Shown here: piece after piece, positions 9,247 to 17,210 of the stretch
Numbering within the stretch: position 1 is the first letter of the stretch
Layout: every line of letters starts with the position of its first letter
Position numbers and translations under genes: made by a program
Notes under the pieces: model-generated
What the model was told of the DNA's origin: nothing
Databases searched by the model: none
What the model saw: only the letters and a program-made list of their open reading frames with translations
DNA from: Planococcus beigongshangi
GTDB taxonomy: Bacteria > Bacillota > Bacilli > Bacillales_A > Planococcaceae
Assembly: GCF_016820495.1 (NCBI RefSeq)
Contig: NZ_JADHDU010000001.1
Span: 372,257-436,256 of the forward strand
DNA: 64,000 nucleotides
Direction: 5' to 3'

Positions 9247-9577
9247 ACCGGAAAAAACAGCTCCGATCGGGATTTTCCTGATGATAGCGGCAGCTGCTTC
9301 GACGGCAACCGGTCAATTGTTCTGGAAACTGTCTGATGCGATATTGGACATACCTATGCTTTTGGGTTTTATTCTCTACGGTATGGGCGCAGTCTTAATG
9401 ACTACTGCTTTTCGGTTCGGCAGATTATCTGTGCTTCATCCGTTGATGAGCTTAGGATATGTAATTGCAATTTTCTATGGCGCAGCATTTTTGAATGAGG
9501 CGGTCACTCTCAATATTTCACTCGGTACATTGCTGATTTTAGTCGGGGTTATTGTCATAGGGGGTGAGGGCGATTAA
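9239..9577 (+). CDS. Small multidrug-resistance/EamA-type membrane protein, subunit 1
   Basis: 112 aa, ATG at 9239 inside the end of the upstream gene (8-base overlap). Four hydrophobic helices with the SMR/EamA half-unit pattern: TGQLFWKLSDA in helix 1, a short basic loop RFGRLSVLHPLMSLGYVIAIFYG-like segment, and a Gly-rich last helix. Its size and pairing with a second, different SMR-like gene resemble ArnE/ArnF, the heterodimeric flippase for undecaprenyl-phosphate-linked aminoarabinose. Within this operon the natural inference is flipping of the lipid-linked sugar made by the GT2 upstream. Plain drug efflux is less likely given the context. Confidence 0.75.
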   Translation: MNKPEKTAPIGIFLMIAAAASTATGQLFWKLSDAILDIPMLLGFILYGMGAVLMTTAFRFGRLSVLHPLMSLGYVIAIFYGAAFLNEAVTLNISLGTLLILVGVIVIGGEGD

Positions 9578-9908
9578 CATACTTCTGATTTTGCTCCTCA
9601 TAGTGATGACATGGATCGGTGCTTTTGGTGGCTATTATTTAAAAAAAGCTTCCAGCTTCAATATCAATCTGGAACGCAAGGAATTTATGCTGAGGCTTAT
9701 GTTCGGCGCTTTTCTGTACGGAGCCAGTGCCATCCTGAATATACTCGCTTTAAAGTTTTTGCCCTATACAGTAGTATTCCCGTTAACTTCGATTACGTAT
9801 ATCTGGACGATGCTCATTTCCTTTTTTCTTTTGAAAGAGCGGATCAGTGGGCGGAAGATAATTGGCGTACTTCTGATTGTGACAGGAGCATTTGTATTGG
9901 TAAGTTAA
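9564..9908 (+). CDS. Small multidrug-resistance/EamA-type membrane protein, subunit 2
   Basis: GTG at 9564, 14 bases inside the upstream gene, gives 114 aa with four hydrophobic helices. The start is uncertain because the GGGGG run abuts the GTG. Shares the half-EamA pattern (Gly-Gly-Tyr in helix 1, LPYTVVFPLTSITYIWTML, then RISGRKIIGVLLIVTGAFVL). Together with the preceding gene it makes a likely heterodimeric SMR-type flippase. Last gene of the operon, with a terminator at 9915. Confidence 0.75.
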   Translation: MRAINILLILLLIVMTWIGAFGGYYLKKASSFNINLERKEFMLRLMFGAFLYGASAILNILALKFLPYTVVFPLTSITYIWTMLISFFLLKERISGRKIIGVLLIVTGAFVLVS

Positions 9909-9914
9909 TAGTTC

Positions 9915-9957
9915 AAAAATCCAGCCTTGAGATATTCCCTCATGGCTGGATTTTTTA
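9915..9957 (+). terminator. Rho-independent terminator of the glycosylation operon
   Basis: AAAAATCCAGCC (9915-9926) / GGCTGGATTTTT (9944-9955), T run. A near-identical stem closes the polysaccharide island at 27297. Confidence 0.88.
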
Positions 9958-10122
9958 TTTTGGACAGTAAATTTTATGTAATAAAGTGAAGAAAAAGAAT
10001 ATATGCCTGAGTCATCCATTTTATAGAGCATAAATATTCATTTAAAATTCAGAATTTTCAATGTAAAAAAGAAGGAATCATGATAAAATAATTTGGTAAG
10101 AAAAAAATGGAGGAGTGAAGCG

Positions 10123-11178
10123 ATGAAAAAGTTGTTTGTACTTTTTATTATGCTCTTATCTTTTGCCTTGGTTCTGCCAGTTTCCGCTGCAATTGATGTA
10201 CCGAAAAATCATCAGTTTGCTGATGAAATCGAATATTTAATGGATAAAGGAGTAGTCCGCGGGTATCCTGATGGCACATATAGACCGAATGTTCCTGTAA
10301 CCCGAACCCAAGCAGCAGTTATGATCGGCCGGCTGATGAAGCTTGATGACACAAAAAAAGCGACACCGTTCCGTGATGTCCCGGCTGCACATCGTGCCAG
10401 CGGCTATATAGCGGAAGCTGCTAAAGCGGGTTATATCAAAGGTTCTGAAAATGGAAACTTCCGTCCGAATGATCCGATCATCCGGGGTGAAATGGCGCTG
10501 ATTTTAGAACGGGTCTTTAATCTGGAATTCGTCTCCAGGTCGTTTACTGACGTTCCTGAAGACGCTTACTATGCCATGGCAATCAGAAAGATTTCAGCTG
10601 CCAATATTACAAAAGGTTATCCGGATCACACATTCCGTCCTCGCCAGAATGTGACGCGCGGCCAATTTGCCGCTTTCCTTTCGCGTGCATTGGAACCGGA
10701 ATTCAAGAATGATGCAGTCATCGAAAACTCTTATCAAAAAGATAAAACCAAAACCTATGCGTATCAATCGGCAGATGGCGGAACTGCAGTCCACCGTTTT
10801 GTGGATGTTCCGGACCGGAATGGTCTGAGAATGGGCTTCATGTGGACGGTTGAGACTAAGGGCAACAGCTATGAATATTTCGAAATGGAAGATCATCAGG
10901 TGTTTGCTATTGGCTATCCTTATTCCGAATTTGATATCCAACTGGTTTACCCGGTCCAGGTCGGTAAAACTTTTGAAGTCGGTTTGGGAGATGATCCTGT
11001 CGAGTACACGATCACCGGCATCAATAAAACCGTGGAAACTCCTTACAGGACATTCACGGATGCGACAGAAGTGACGATTCGGGGAGGCGCTAAATATTAT
11101 ATGGCCGAAGGATATGGCACAGTCAAATCCATCAATGCCCAAGGGGTTGTAGAAGGTGAACTGGTAAGTGTAAAGTAG
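10123..11178 (+). CDS. S-layer homology (SLH) domain protein
   Basis: 351 aa from ATG at 10123, after GGAGGAG. Signal peptide of about 23 residues (MKKLFVLFIMLLSFALVLP, cleavage near VSAA). Three SLH modules follow: about 28-70 (ADEIEYLMDKGVVRGYPDG, TRTQAAVMIGRL), 85-130 (GYIAEAAKAGYIKGSENG, RGEMALILERV) and 143-190 (AIRKISAANITKGYPDH, TRGQFAAFLSRAL). These bind pyruvylated secondary cell wall polymer and tether the protein to the wall. The C-terminal 160 residues form a beta-rich region of unknown role. The last 52 codons and the terminator are duplicated at 27699, marking the left repeat of the polysaccharide island. Confidence 0.9.
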   Translation: MKKLFVLFIMLLSFALVLPVSAAIDVPKNHQFADEIEYLMDKGVVRGYPDGTYRPNVPVTRTQAAVMIGRLMKLDDTKKATPFRDVPAAHRASGYIAEAAKAGYIKGSENGNFRPNDPIIRGEMALILERVFNLEFVSRSFTDVPEDAYYAMAIRKISAANITKGYPDHTFRPRQNVTRGQFAAFLSRALEPEFKNDAVIENSYQKDKTKTYAYQSADGGTAVHRFVDVPDRNGLRMGFMWTVETKGNSYEYFEMEDHQVFAIGYPYSEFDIQLVYPVQVGKTFEVGLGDDPVEYTITGINKTVETPYRTFTDATEVTIRGGAKYYMAEGYGTVKSINAQGVVEGELVSVK

Positions 11179-11660
11179 GCTGATTATAAAAAACAAATAA
11201 ACCGTATCCCGGAAGCTGCAGAGATACGGTTTATTATTTTGGAGATTTTACGATTCAAGTCAATTGGCGAAGAGCCTGTTAACCGACAGCAACCGTCTTC
11301 TTCAATTCCTGGCCCAGCAATTTCGCCAATTCCAGCATGCCGTATTTCCCGGCAGCTGCTTCTGCGTCCGAATTGTAATTCGTATTGGTGTTGACGTCGT
11401 ATGTGAAGATTTCTCCTGCAGCGTTGCGGATGAATTCGATGCCTGCCACGGCGATATCGTTCCGGCGCAGGAATTCTTCATATTTCGCGATGATCGGATC
11501 ATCGAATCCGTCGACAATCTGGAATTTCGGTTTCTCTTCAGGCTGCTCACCGACAGGGCAGAACAGGTCATCGATGCGGCAGGCATCTGCCGGCCATAAC
11601 TCAAATCCTTCGGAGGTATCCACTTGCACCGCGTAGACGAATTTTCCTCCGACAAAATCA
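11023..11660 (+). repeat. Long direct repeat, left copy (island boundary)
   Basis: About 638 bp matching 27699-28336 in the same orientation, roughly 95% identical by eye with one indel. It comprises the 3' end of the SLH gene, its terminator and the 3' 380 bp of an ATP-grasp ligase gene. Homology starts at AATAAAACCGTGG and stops at GACAAAATCA, exactly where the ATP-grasp reading frame turns into unrelated sequence. Confidence 0.92.
11196..11240. terminator. Bidirectional terminator (left repeat)
   Basis: Perfect 13-bp stem AATAAACCGTATC (11196-11208) / GATACGGTTTATT (11223-11235). T-rich on both strands, so it can serve the SLH gene and the convergent ATP-grasp fragment. Confidence 0.8.
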
Positions 11661-11716
11661 TCCAGGCTCAAATTGCTGATGGGAATATCCAGTATCATGA
11701 CATGGTTATGAGTCAT
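11279..11716 (-). pseudogene. Chimeric ORF: WecG/TagA-like N-terminus fused to ATP-grasp ligase C-terminus
   Basis: Open frame of 145 aa from ATG at 11716, preceded by AAGGGGG. Residues from about 21 on (FVGGKFVYAVQVDTSEGFEL onward) equal the last 125 residues of the intact RimK-type protein at 27956. The first 20 residues (MTHNHVMILDIPISNLSLDD) belong to something else; they look like the N-terminal block of WecB/TagA/CpsF glycosyltransferases (consensus-like 'ILGVPISNLTLDE'). The join coincides with the end of the 638-bp repeat. The ATP-grasp part lacks the N-terminal and most of the ATP-binding region, so enzymatic function is unlikely, but the ORF has a good ribosome binding site and may still be translated. 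Confidence 0.75.
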
Positions 11717-11790
11717 TACAATCCCCCTTCTTGGAAACAGGTATGATGAATTTTTATAGTTGATGGAGACCAAAGGGCAGCAGGCGATTA

Positions 11791-12822
11791 TCAATTATCT
11801 GTGATTTTAAAGCCAAGATTTGAATTTATTGTTGTGTAGAAATTGAATATCCGTTTGTCATATTCGACCTGTTCGGGTCGAAGAATACTGAGTTTCCGGT
11901 AAACATCATAGCGTATAAATATTAAGAAACTGGCGCTAGGCAACTTTTCAAGTGTTGCAGCCGGAATCGCGATGCTGCTGTTGCCGTCGGAATCCGGGTG
12001 GAAAGGAAAGGCGATTTCTTCGTTTACATCCCTTCGGTTACGGAATACGAGTTCTTCGATTTTTTCAGTTTCTTCACCAAAGGTCTTCACACTCAATTTA
12101 TAGGAATCCCCTTCAAAATAACCGCTCTGATAAATGGCAAGCAACGGCACTCTGATATGCTCTGCTGATGTAGCGGTAAAAGGGGTTTGCATATATGGAA
12201 GAGTGTCTTTTACAAGATACTGCTTTAACTTTGTTTTTTTATTCCAGCGAATTAGGTCCTCCATCAGCTGGAAATTGTCTTCTATGAATAATTGATGAAG
12301 AGTCCGGTTGAAGGTATGGAAAAAATTGTCAGATACCCCGTAATTCAAATCTGTTGCAGTCTCCAGGACTTTCCGGTATTTGGCGAAATAGTTCTCTTTG
12401 TTTTTGTTTTTCAGGAAATGTTGGCGGTCAAATAGGCGTGTGATGCAATCGAATTCATAAAGCTGGTTCAAAATCATTTTCTTCTGGTTTTCCGGCAGAT
12501 TTTTTGCTTTACATAATTAATCACTTGGATATTGGCATCCGTTTCTTCCATAACCGTCGTTTTACTTGTAAGAGAGTTATCGTTTTCGTCCAGCCGATTG
12601 AAAAAATAAATGACCTTTTTAGTCGTGGAAATGGTTGGGCAATGAATCAGCACATCGATGAAGAATTGCTTGTCTTCCGCAAATTTCAGATGCGGAAAGC
12701 GGATATTTTGATCAATCAGCAGCTGTCTTTTCATTATCCGGGCAGTCTGACCGAGATGCTGGAAAATATGTTTGATGGAAAAAGGGGAAACACTTCTTCT
12801 TTCATAGAAAGCAAAACTCCTT
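11791..12822 (-). pseudogene. Glycosyltransferase family 2 remnant (5'-truncated, frameshifted)
   Basis: Two overlapping minus-strand frames, 12474-12734 and 11791-12477, together read as the C-terminal part of a teichoic-acid-type GT2: HLGQTARIMKRQLL, then FPHLKFAEDKQFFIDV, then YFFNRLDEN, then a beta-rich C-terminal domain. The frames would join as VKQK-NLPENQKKMILNQLYE if a run of six A near 12500 were seven, so a single-base homopolymer loss explains the break. Coding similarity can be followed upstream to about 12822, where the small-peptide repeat (12824) cuts it off; the GT-A catalytic half is missing. A dead gene at the island's left edge. Confidence 0.7.
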
Positions 12823-12823
12823 C

Positions 12824-13004
12824 AAATAGACTGACTATTCAGATTTTAATATATCTATTTTCGGTAAATGGGTTTATGATAAAGGTAAAGGAGGAGGATT
12901 AATTATGGAAGCAACATTTGCGCTGATTCCCATGCTGATCCTTTCGCTGATTGCCGTAGCCGCTATCCTGGCTTATTTTTCCTTCATCAATGGCCGAGTA
13001 AATA
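12824..13004 (+). repeat. Dispersed direct repeat, copy 2 (small-peptide cassette)
   Basis: About 181 bp matching 3088-3269. Its left end coincides with the truncation of the GT2 remnant, so the cassette appears to have been joined there by recombination. Confidence 0.85.
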
Positions 13005-13033
13005 AAGCGGATTTGTTTAATGAAAGGGTTTGA
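12905..13033 (+). CDS. Small single-span membrane peptide, 42 aa (copy 2)
   Basis: ATG at 12905 follows AAAGGAGGAGG. The first 25 residues match copy 1 at 3169 (one Val to Ala change) and form the membrane span. After a five-T tract (six in copy 1) the frame continues to a hydrophilic tail, SFINGRVNKADLFNERV. The retained span, the strong ribosome binding site and the separate terminator suggest a real small protein. Function unknown; located just upstream of the polysaccharide operon promoter region, but with a terminator in between. Confidence 0.6.
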   Translation: MEATFALIPMLILSLIAVAAILAYFSFINGRVNKADLFNERV

Positions 13034-13048
13034 ATAATCCAGAACCAA

Positions 13049-13081
13049 AGACCTGAAATCCTAGGATTTCAGGTCTTTTTA
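13049..13081 (+). terminator. Rho-independent terminator
   Basis: AGACCTGAAATCC (13049-13061) / GGATTTCAGGTCT (13064-13076), then TTTTT. Confidence 0.85.
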
Positions 13082-13492
13082 TTTTTGGAGATTTATCGTT
13101 CATATAAAGCGGCTTTTGTATATTGGACCATTACAGCCCGTCAAGTCTCCGCCAATAGATGCGTTGATGGTTATACTGGGAAGTCGTGGTCGAATAAGGT
13201 CATTATTATAATGTTCGCTATGGGATCTATTTTTGAAATGAAATTGACACTGGTGATTCAGTTTTTACTTTCATTTCGAATAAGTGGGCTGAAAAAATTT
13301 GTAAGAGTAAAGCAAACCCAACTATAAGCATAAAGTCTTGGTAACAAAAAATAATTTTAGAATTATTAGAATTTTTAGTCCAAAATATTATGACATAGGG
13401 TATAATGGAGTAGAAATTTAGAAAAATAATGTTTTTAAAAGTTTACTTATGTAAATGTTACTATGATTCTTTTAGAGGAAGGATGAAATAGG
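13082..13492 (+). other. Upstream region of the polysaccharide operon
   Basis: About 410 AT-rich bases with no credible gene; an 80-codon open frame at 13085 has no ribosome binding site and unconvincing composition. It should hold the promoter of the downstream operon, and the long leader (about 85 bases from the TATAAT at 13401) could carry regulation, but I see no recognisable riboswitch. Confidence 0.5.
13401..13406 (+). promoter_or_regulatory. Probable -10 element of the polysaccharide operon
   Basis: Perfect TATAAT preceded by GGG; no good -35 box 16-18 bases upstream (best TCCAAA/GTCCAA). About 87 bases ahead of the Wzz-like start. Confidence 0.4.
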
Positions 13493-14221
13493 ATGGAGAA
13501 GAGGCTGGATATACACGGAATTATCGGAATATTAAAAAAACGTTTCAAGTTTATTTTGTTCTTTACTTTTTTTGGAGCAGTCATCGCAGGAGTTATTTCT
13601 TATTATGTTCTGATACCAAGCTACGAGACCTCGACACAAATACTTGTCAATCAGCAGACGCAGGGGACGGGACTTACGAGTGATGCAGCTGTTCGATCGG
13701 ATTTGCAATTCATCAATACCTACAACGAGATTATCAAGAGTCGCGTGATTATGGATATCGTCATCGATCAATTAAATCTGGATATTAACGCCAGAGAGTT
13801 GACGTCCATGATTTCTGTCTATTCTTCCTCGGAATCCCAGGTCATAAATATAGGAGTGCAGAGTCAGGATCCGGAACTGGCAGTGCTGATAGCGAACAGG
13901 GTGGCCGAAGTATTCCGGAATGAAATAACTGGTATCATGAACGTGAATAACGTGACTATCCTGTCTCCTGCTGTGATGGAAGAGGATCCTGTACCGGTAA
14001 CCCCTCCTCCGTTATTAAATATCCTAGTTGCGGCTATTGTAGGATTTATCTTTGGAGTTGGGGTGTCATTCTTGCGGGCTTATCTTGATACAACCATTAA
14101 AGATGAACAAGATATTGAGGAAGTGCTTAATGCTCCGCTGCTGGCTGCTATTTCACCGATATATGAAAAAGGACACTTTCAGCAATCGCCCGAAAAGAGT
14201 TGGAAAGAAAAGGAGGCATGA
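13493..14221 (+). CDS. Wzz/CapA-type polysaccharide chain-length regulator and kinase activator
   Basis: 242 aa, ATG at 13493 after GAGGAAGGATG. Two membrane helices (about residues 18-40 and 172-192) flank an extracellular Wzz domain (YETSTQILVNQQ near the start; the proline-rich block PVPVTPPPLLN precedes helix 2). In Gram-positive capsule/EPS systems this protein activates the cytoplasmic BY-kinase encoded next and sets polymer length. The C-terminal cytoplasmic tail is short. First gene of the island's operon; six bases separate it from the kinase gene. Confidence 0.9.
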   Translation: MEKRLDIHGIIGILKKRFKFILFFTFFGAVIAGVISYYVLIPSYETSTQILVNQQTQGTGLTSDAAVRSDLQFINTYNEIIKSRVIMDIVIDQLNLDINARELTSMISVYSSSESQVINIGVQSQDPELAVLIANRVAEVFRNEITGIMNVNNVTILSPAVMEEDPVPVTPPPLLNILVAAIVGFIFGVGVSFLRAYLDTTIKDEQDIEEVLNAPLLAAISPIYEKGHFQQSPEKSWKEKEA

Positions 14222-14227
14222 ATAAGG

Positions 14228-14911
14228 ATGGTAAAGAAACTTAAAGGAAACCGTGCAGCGAATAAGTTAGTGGCTTATACAAGTCCGCGGTCGATGGCGG
14301 CGGAGCAATTTCGGACATTAAGGACCAATATTAATTTTTCTTCCCCGGACGACGTGATTAAGACGATCGTCGTCACTTCAGCTTCCGCTGCTGAAGGGAA
14401 ATCTACGACAGCGGCGAATCTTGCTGTGGTTTATGCTCAGGACGGGAGGAAAGTGCTGTTGGTAGATGGCGATATGAGAAGGCCGACTGTACACCTCACT
14501 TTCAATATTCAAAATGTGATTGGTCTGTCGAATCTTCTGACCCGGCAAAACAGTTCAGAAAATGCAATCAGATATTCAGGGATCATAGGGTTGGATTTAT
14601 TGCCTTGTGGACCGTTGCCGCCGAATCAGGCTGAATTATTAAGTTCCAAATCAATGGATAAACTGATCCAAAAACTGAAAGGCATATACGATATTATTAT
14701 TTTCGATGTTCCGCCAATACTGTTGGTTACAGATGGGCAGTTACTTGCGAATAAATGTGATGGTTGCATCCTGGTTGTAAATTCAGGAACCACGGATAAG
14801 CGTAAAGCACTTAAAGCAAAAGATGCTATAACAATGTCCAAAAGTAAATTGATTGGGGTTGTGCTCAATAATTTTACAGTTTCAAAAGAGCATATTTATT
14901 ATGCGAATTAA
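14228..14911 (+). CDS. CpsD/EpsB-type bacterial tyrosine kinase
   Basis: 227 aa, ATG at 14228. Contains the BY-kinase fingerprint: SPRSMAAEQFRTLRTNI, Walker A ASAAEGKSTTAANLA, Walker A' VLLVDGDMRRP and Walker B IIFDVPP. Autophosphorylation of a C-terminal tyrosine cluster normally controls polymerisation. Here the C-terminus is short and ends HIYYAN, leaving only two adjacent tyrosines. Works with the Wzz-like activator upstream. Its stop overlaps the ATG at 14911 (TAATG), but the next gene more likely starts at 14953. Confidence 0.9.
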   Translation: MVKKLKGNRAANKLVAYTSPRSMAAEQFRTLRTNINFSSPDDVIKTIVVTSASAAEGKSTTAANLAVVYAQDGRKVLLVDGDMRRPTVHLTFNIQNVIGLSNLLTRQNSSENAIRYSGIIGLDLLPCGPLPPNQAELLSSKSMDKLIQKLKGIYDIIIFDVPPILLVTDGQLLANKCDGCILVVNSGTTDKRKALKAKDAITMSKSKLIGVVLNNFTVSKEHIYYAN

Positions 14912-14952
14912 TGTGGAATCATAAATATCTGGAGTCTGAATTGAGGGATGTC

Positions 14953-16050
14953 ATGAATATATTAATCGTTTCTACAGGAAAGTTCGATTTGGACGGAATC
15001 ACAAATGTTATCCTCAATTATTACCGGGCACTCGATAAGTCGGGTATGCATATTGACTTCGCTTTTCCTAATGAAATCAGGAAGGACTTAAGGGAGGAAT
15101 TGGAAGCTGGAGGCAGTGTGATCCACCGGATTAAAGGGAGGAAGAAAAAGCCGCTTACCTATATGAATAAGCTGACGAAACTTATTAAAGAGAATAAATA
15201 CGATATTGTACATGCTCATGGCAATAGCTGCACACTGGCTTTAGAGACTTATGCGGCTTACCGTGGCGGAGCGAAAGTACGGATACCGCACAGCCATAAT
15301 TCGACCAGTAACTTCAAATTTGCCCACTGGACATTGAGGCGGTTATTCCATGCTACTTACACCCATGGCTTTGCTTGTGGGAAGTTGGCGGGTGAATGGT
15401 TGTATGGTGGAAAGCCTTTCGAAATTATCAACAATGCCATTTTTCTGGATGATTTCAAATACAATGCAGAGGTGCGGAAAGAATACCGGAACAAGTATCA
15501 TTTCGCGGGGAAAAAGGTTGTGGGCCATATCGGACATTTTACTTTTCAAAAAAACCAGGATTATCTTGTGGAAATATTTAAAAGTCTGGTCATGAAGGAT
15601 CCTGATTACAGACTGCTTTTGATCGGCGATGGCGGCTTGAAAAGTGAAGTTGAAAAGAAGGTTCAGGACCTCGGCCTTGCAGATAAGGTGGTATTCACGG
15701 GGAAGAGTATGGAGATTCCAGAATTGCTCCAGGCAATGGATATCATGGTTATGCCATCCCGTTTTGAAGGAATGCCTTTGACTTTGGTGGAAGCCCAGGC
15801 TGCCTGTTTGCCTTGTCTGATTTCGGATGAAATTTCGAGAGAAGCTGAAATTACCAGCCTGGTAAAATTTTCATCTTTAAAAAGCAGTCCGGAAAACTGG
15901 GCGAAACAGATTTTAGAAATGAGTATAGTGGATCGCGAAGAGCTGAAATCTGTCATAGTGGAGCAGATTAATAATAAAGGCTATAACATAGTGGTAAATT
16001 CTGAAAAGATGAAAGCTCTTTATGTCTCTTATTTAGAAGAGCAACAATAA
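14953..16050 (+). CDS. Glycosyltransferase family 1 (EpsF-like GT4 fold)
   Basis: 365 aa from ATG at 14953, 5 bases after GAGGG; an upstream in-frame ATG at 14911 has no ribosome binding site. GT-B fold: N-terminal MNILIVSTGKFDLDGITNVI, acceptor-side HAHGNSCTLALE and IPHSHNS, then the donor-binding C-terminal half with IGHFTFQKNQDYLVEIF, LIGDG and the E-x7-E motif in PSRFEGMPLTLVEAQA. Resembles EpsF of Bacillus, a retaining GT4 enzyme adding a sugar during EPS repeat-unit assembly in the cytoplasm. Last plus-strand gene before an oppositely oriented FemAB-like gene. Confidence 0.9.
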   Translation: MNILIVSTGKFDLDGITNVILNYYRALDKSGMHIDFAFPNEIRKDLREELEAGGSVIHRIKGRKKKPLTYMNKLTKLIKENKYDIVHAHGNSCTLALETYAAYRGGAKVRIPHSHNSTSNFKFAHWTLRRLFHATYTHGFACGKLAGEWLYGGKPFEIINNAIFLDDFKYNAEVRKEYRNKYHFAGKKVVGHIGHFTFQKNQDYLVEIFKSLVMKDPDYRLLLIGDGGLKSEVEKKVQDLGLADKVVFTGKSMEIPELLQAMDIMVMPSRFEGMPLTLVEAQAACLPCLISDEISREAEITSLVKFSSLKSSPENWAKQILEMSIVDREELKSVIVEQINNKGYNIVVNSEKMKALYVSYLEEQQ

Positions 16051-16140
16051 GTGGAATTATTGCTTTGCAAGAAAGGTCCTAAGGGAAAACCGATGGCAAT
16101 ATTGGGAGGTGCTTTAATGTGCACCTTGTAAAAAGCAAAG

Positions 16141-16182
16141 GGCAACTAATCTGCAAAAAGAAAAGTTGCCTGGAGTTTTTTT
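16141..16182 (+). terminator. Possible terminator after the GT1 gene
   Basis: GGCAACT (16141-16147) / AGTTGCC (16164-16170) stem, 5-base gap, then seven T. The long loop and the gap weaken the call. Upstream at about 16112-16131 a second hairpin AGGTGC/GCACCT is visible. Confidence 0.45.
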
Positions 16183-16208
16183 GAATGATATTGATCTGCC
16201 TGTTGCGG

Positions 16209-17210
16209 TCAACGAACCGGTAAGAGTGAATCTAAGCGGTATGCAGGAAAGAAATCCGCATCTTCGGCTGAACCAGCAATTTTGCATAAATAATCATAAA
16301 TTTGTTCATTCCATATTTTATGGCCGGCATAATATTCGAAATCAGTATTTCTGCCAAATTGTTTTTTGAATTGGTAGAGCTTGTCGTCAGGTTGGCCAGT
16401 TCTGCCGCCACCATCATGGATAAGCCGATAGCCGTTTTCTTTGCCCCATTTCGCTAAGGCATACTGGAGGATATAAGCAGGTGATAAATGATGATAATCC
16501 GCCAAAGTACCGGATAAATAAGTGTGGATGATTCGATTGTAAGCGATATTCAAGCCTGCTCCGATCACTTTTCCATTATGGAGGACTTCGATCAATACAG
16601 CATGTTTTCCAAGTAAAGAAATGAAGTTTGAGAAAAATTTTTCATCAAAAAAATAGATGGAGTCTGCATTGTTTCGCTCCATAGTGGAGTGATATAAGGC
16701 GATAAAGTTTTTTAAGCATTTCGGTTGTTCGATGATATTGTAAGTGACGCCAGCGTCTAAAGATTTTCTGATGTTTCTCCTGCAGGATTTAGAGAACTCG
16801 TTTTGTATCGGATCTTCAAAATCCTTGAGATTTGTACCTGTGGTTAACCTCCTGAATGAGAGTTCATATACATGCTTAAAATCTTTCGCGTTCTCTAGAA
16901 CTGGATGAAAACGGATGAATTCACTGACGATATTATTATCGATGCAATATTTTTGGAAGGCTGCTTCAAATGACTCGACCAAGTTTTGTTTCTTATTTTC
17001 AATGAACTCCGTAATGATGGGGCCTCCATATCCATATGGAGATGTCAGGTCATAGTATATAATGCCATTTACTTTAAGTGGGATCTCTTTTTTTATGAAT
17101 AGTTGTCTGATCGAACCGAAGGAGCTTTTGAACTCATATACTTCACACCTGCCTCCTTCAATCTCTTCATATAAGCAGCCATATGCTTTCCTGGAAAAAA
17201 TATCATCCAA
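16209..17210 (-). CDS. FemAB/GNAT-fold acyl- or aminoacyltransferase
   Basis: 333 aa. TTG at 17210 is chosen: it is 8 bases from AGAGG, and it lines up with the TTG start of a paralogue at 42788; an ATG at 17216 sits too close to the ribosome binding site. Conserved blocks shared by both copies: DLTSPYGYGGP, CRRNIRKSLDAGV, YYSTM-like, LSGTLADYHHLSPAYILQYAL and HDGGGRTGQPDDKLYQFKKQFG. This pattern fits the double-GNAT FemAB/FemX group, which uses aminoacyl-tRNA or acyl-CoA to acylate amino sugars or peptide side chains. It lies antisense inside the polysaccharide island next to amino-sugar genes, so it may decorate the 4-amino sugar; peptidoglycan bridge synthesis is the alternative. Confidence 0.8.
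   Translation of the reverse strand: MDDIFSRKAYGCLYEEIEGGRCEVYEFKSSFGSIRQLFIKKEIPLKVNGIIYYDLTSPYGYGGPIITEFIENKKQNLVESFEAAFQKYCIDNNIVSEFIRFHPVLENAKDFKHVYELSFRRLTTGTNLKDFEDPIQNEFSKSCRRNIRKSLDAGVTYNIIEQPKCLKNFIALYHSTMERNNADSIYFFDEKFFSNFISLLGKHAVLIEVLHNGKVIGAGLNIAYNRIIHTYLSGTLADYHHLSPAYILQYALAKWGKENGYRLIHDGGGRTGQPDDKLYQFKKQFGRNTDFEYYAGHKIWNEQIYDYLCKIAGSAEDADFFPAYRLDSLLPVR

Noticed and set aside
10594..11196. 200-codon minus-strand open frame
   Set aside because: Lies wholly antisense to the well-supported SLH gene; no start signal.
13085..13327. 80-codon plus-strand open frame before the polysaccharide operon
   Set aside because: Starts inside the terminator T-run region, lacks a ribosome binding site, and is not protein-like.
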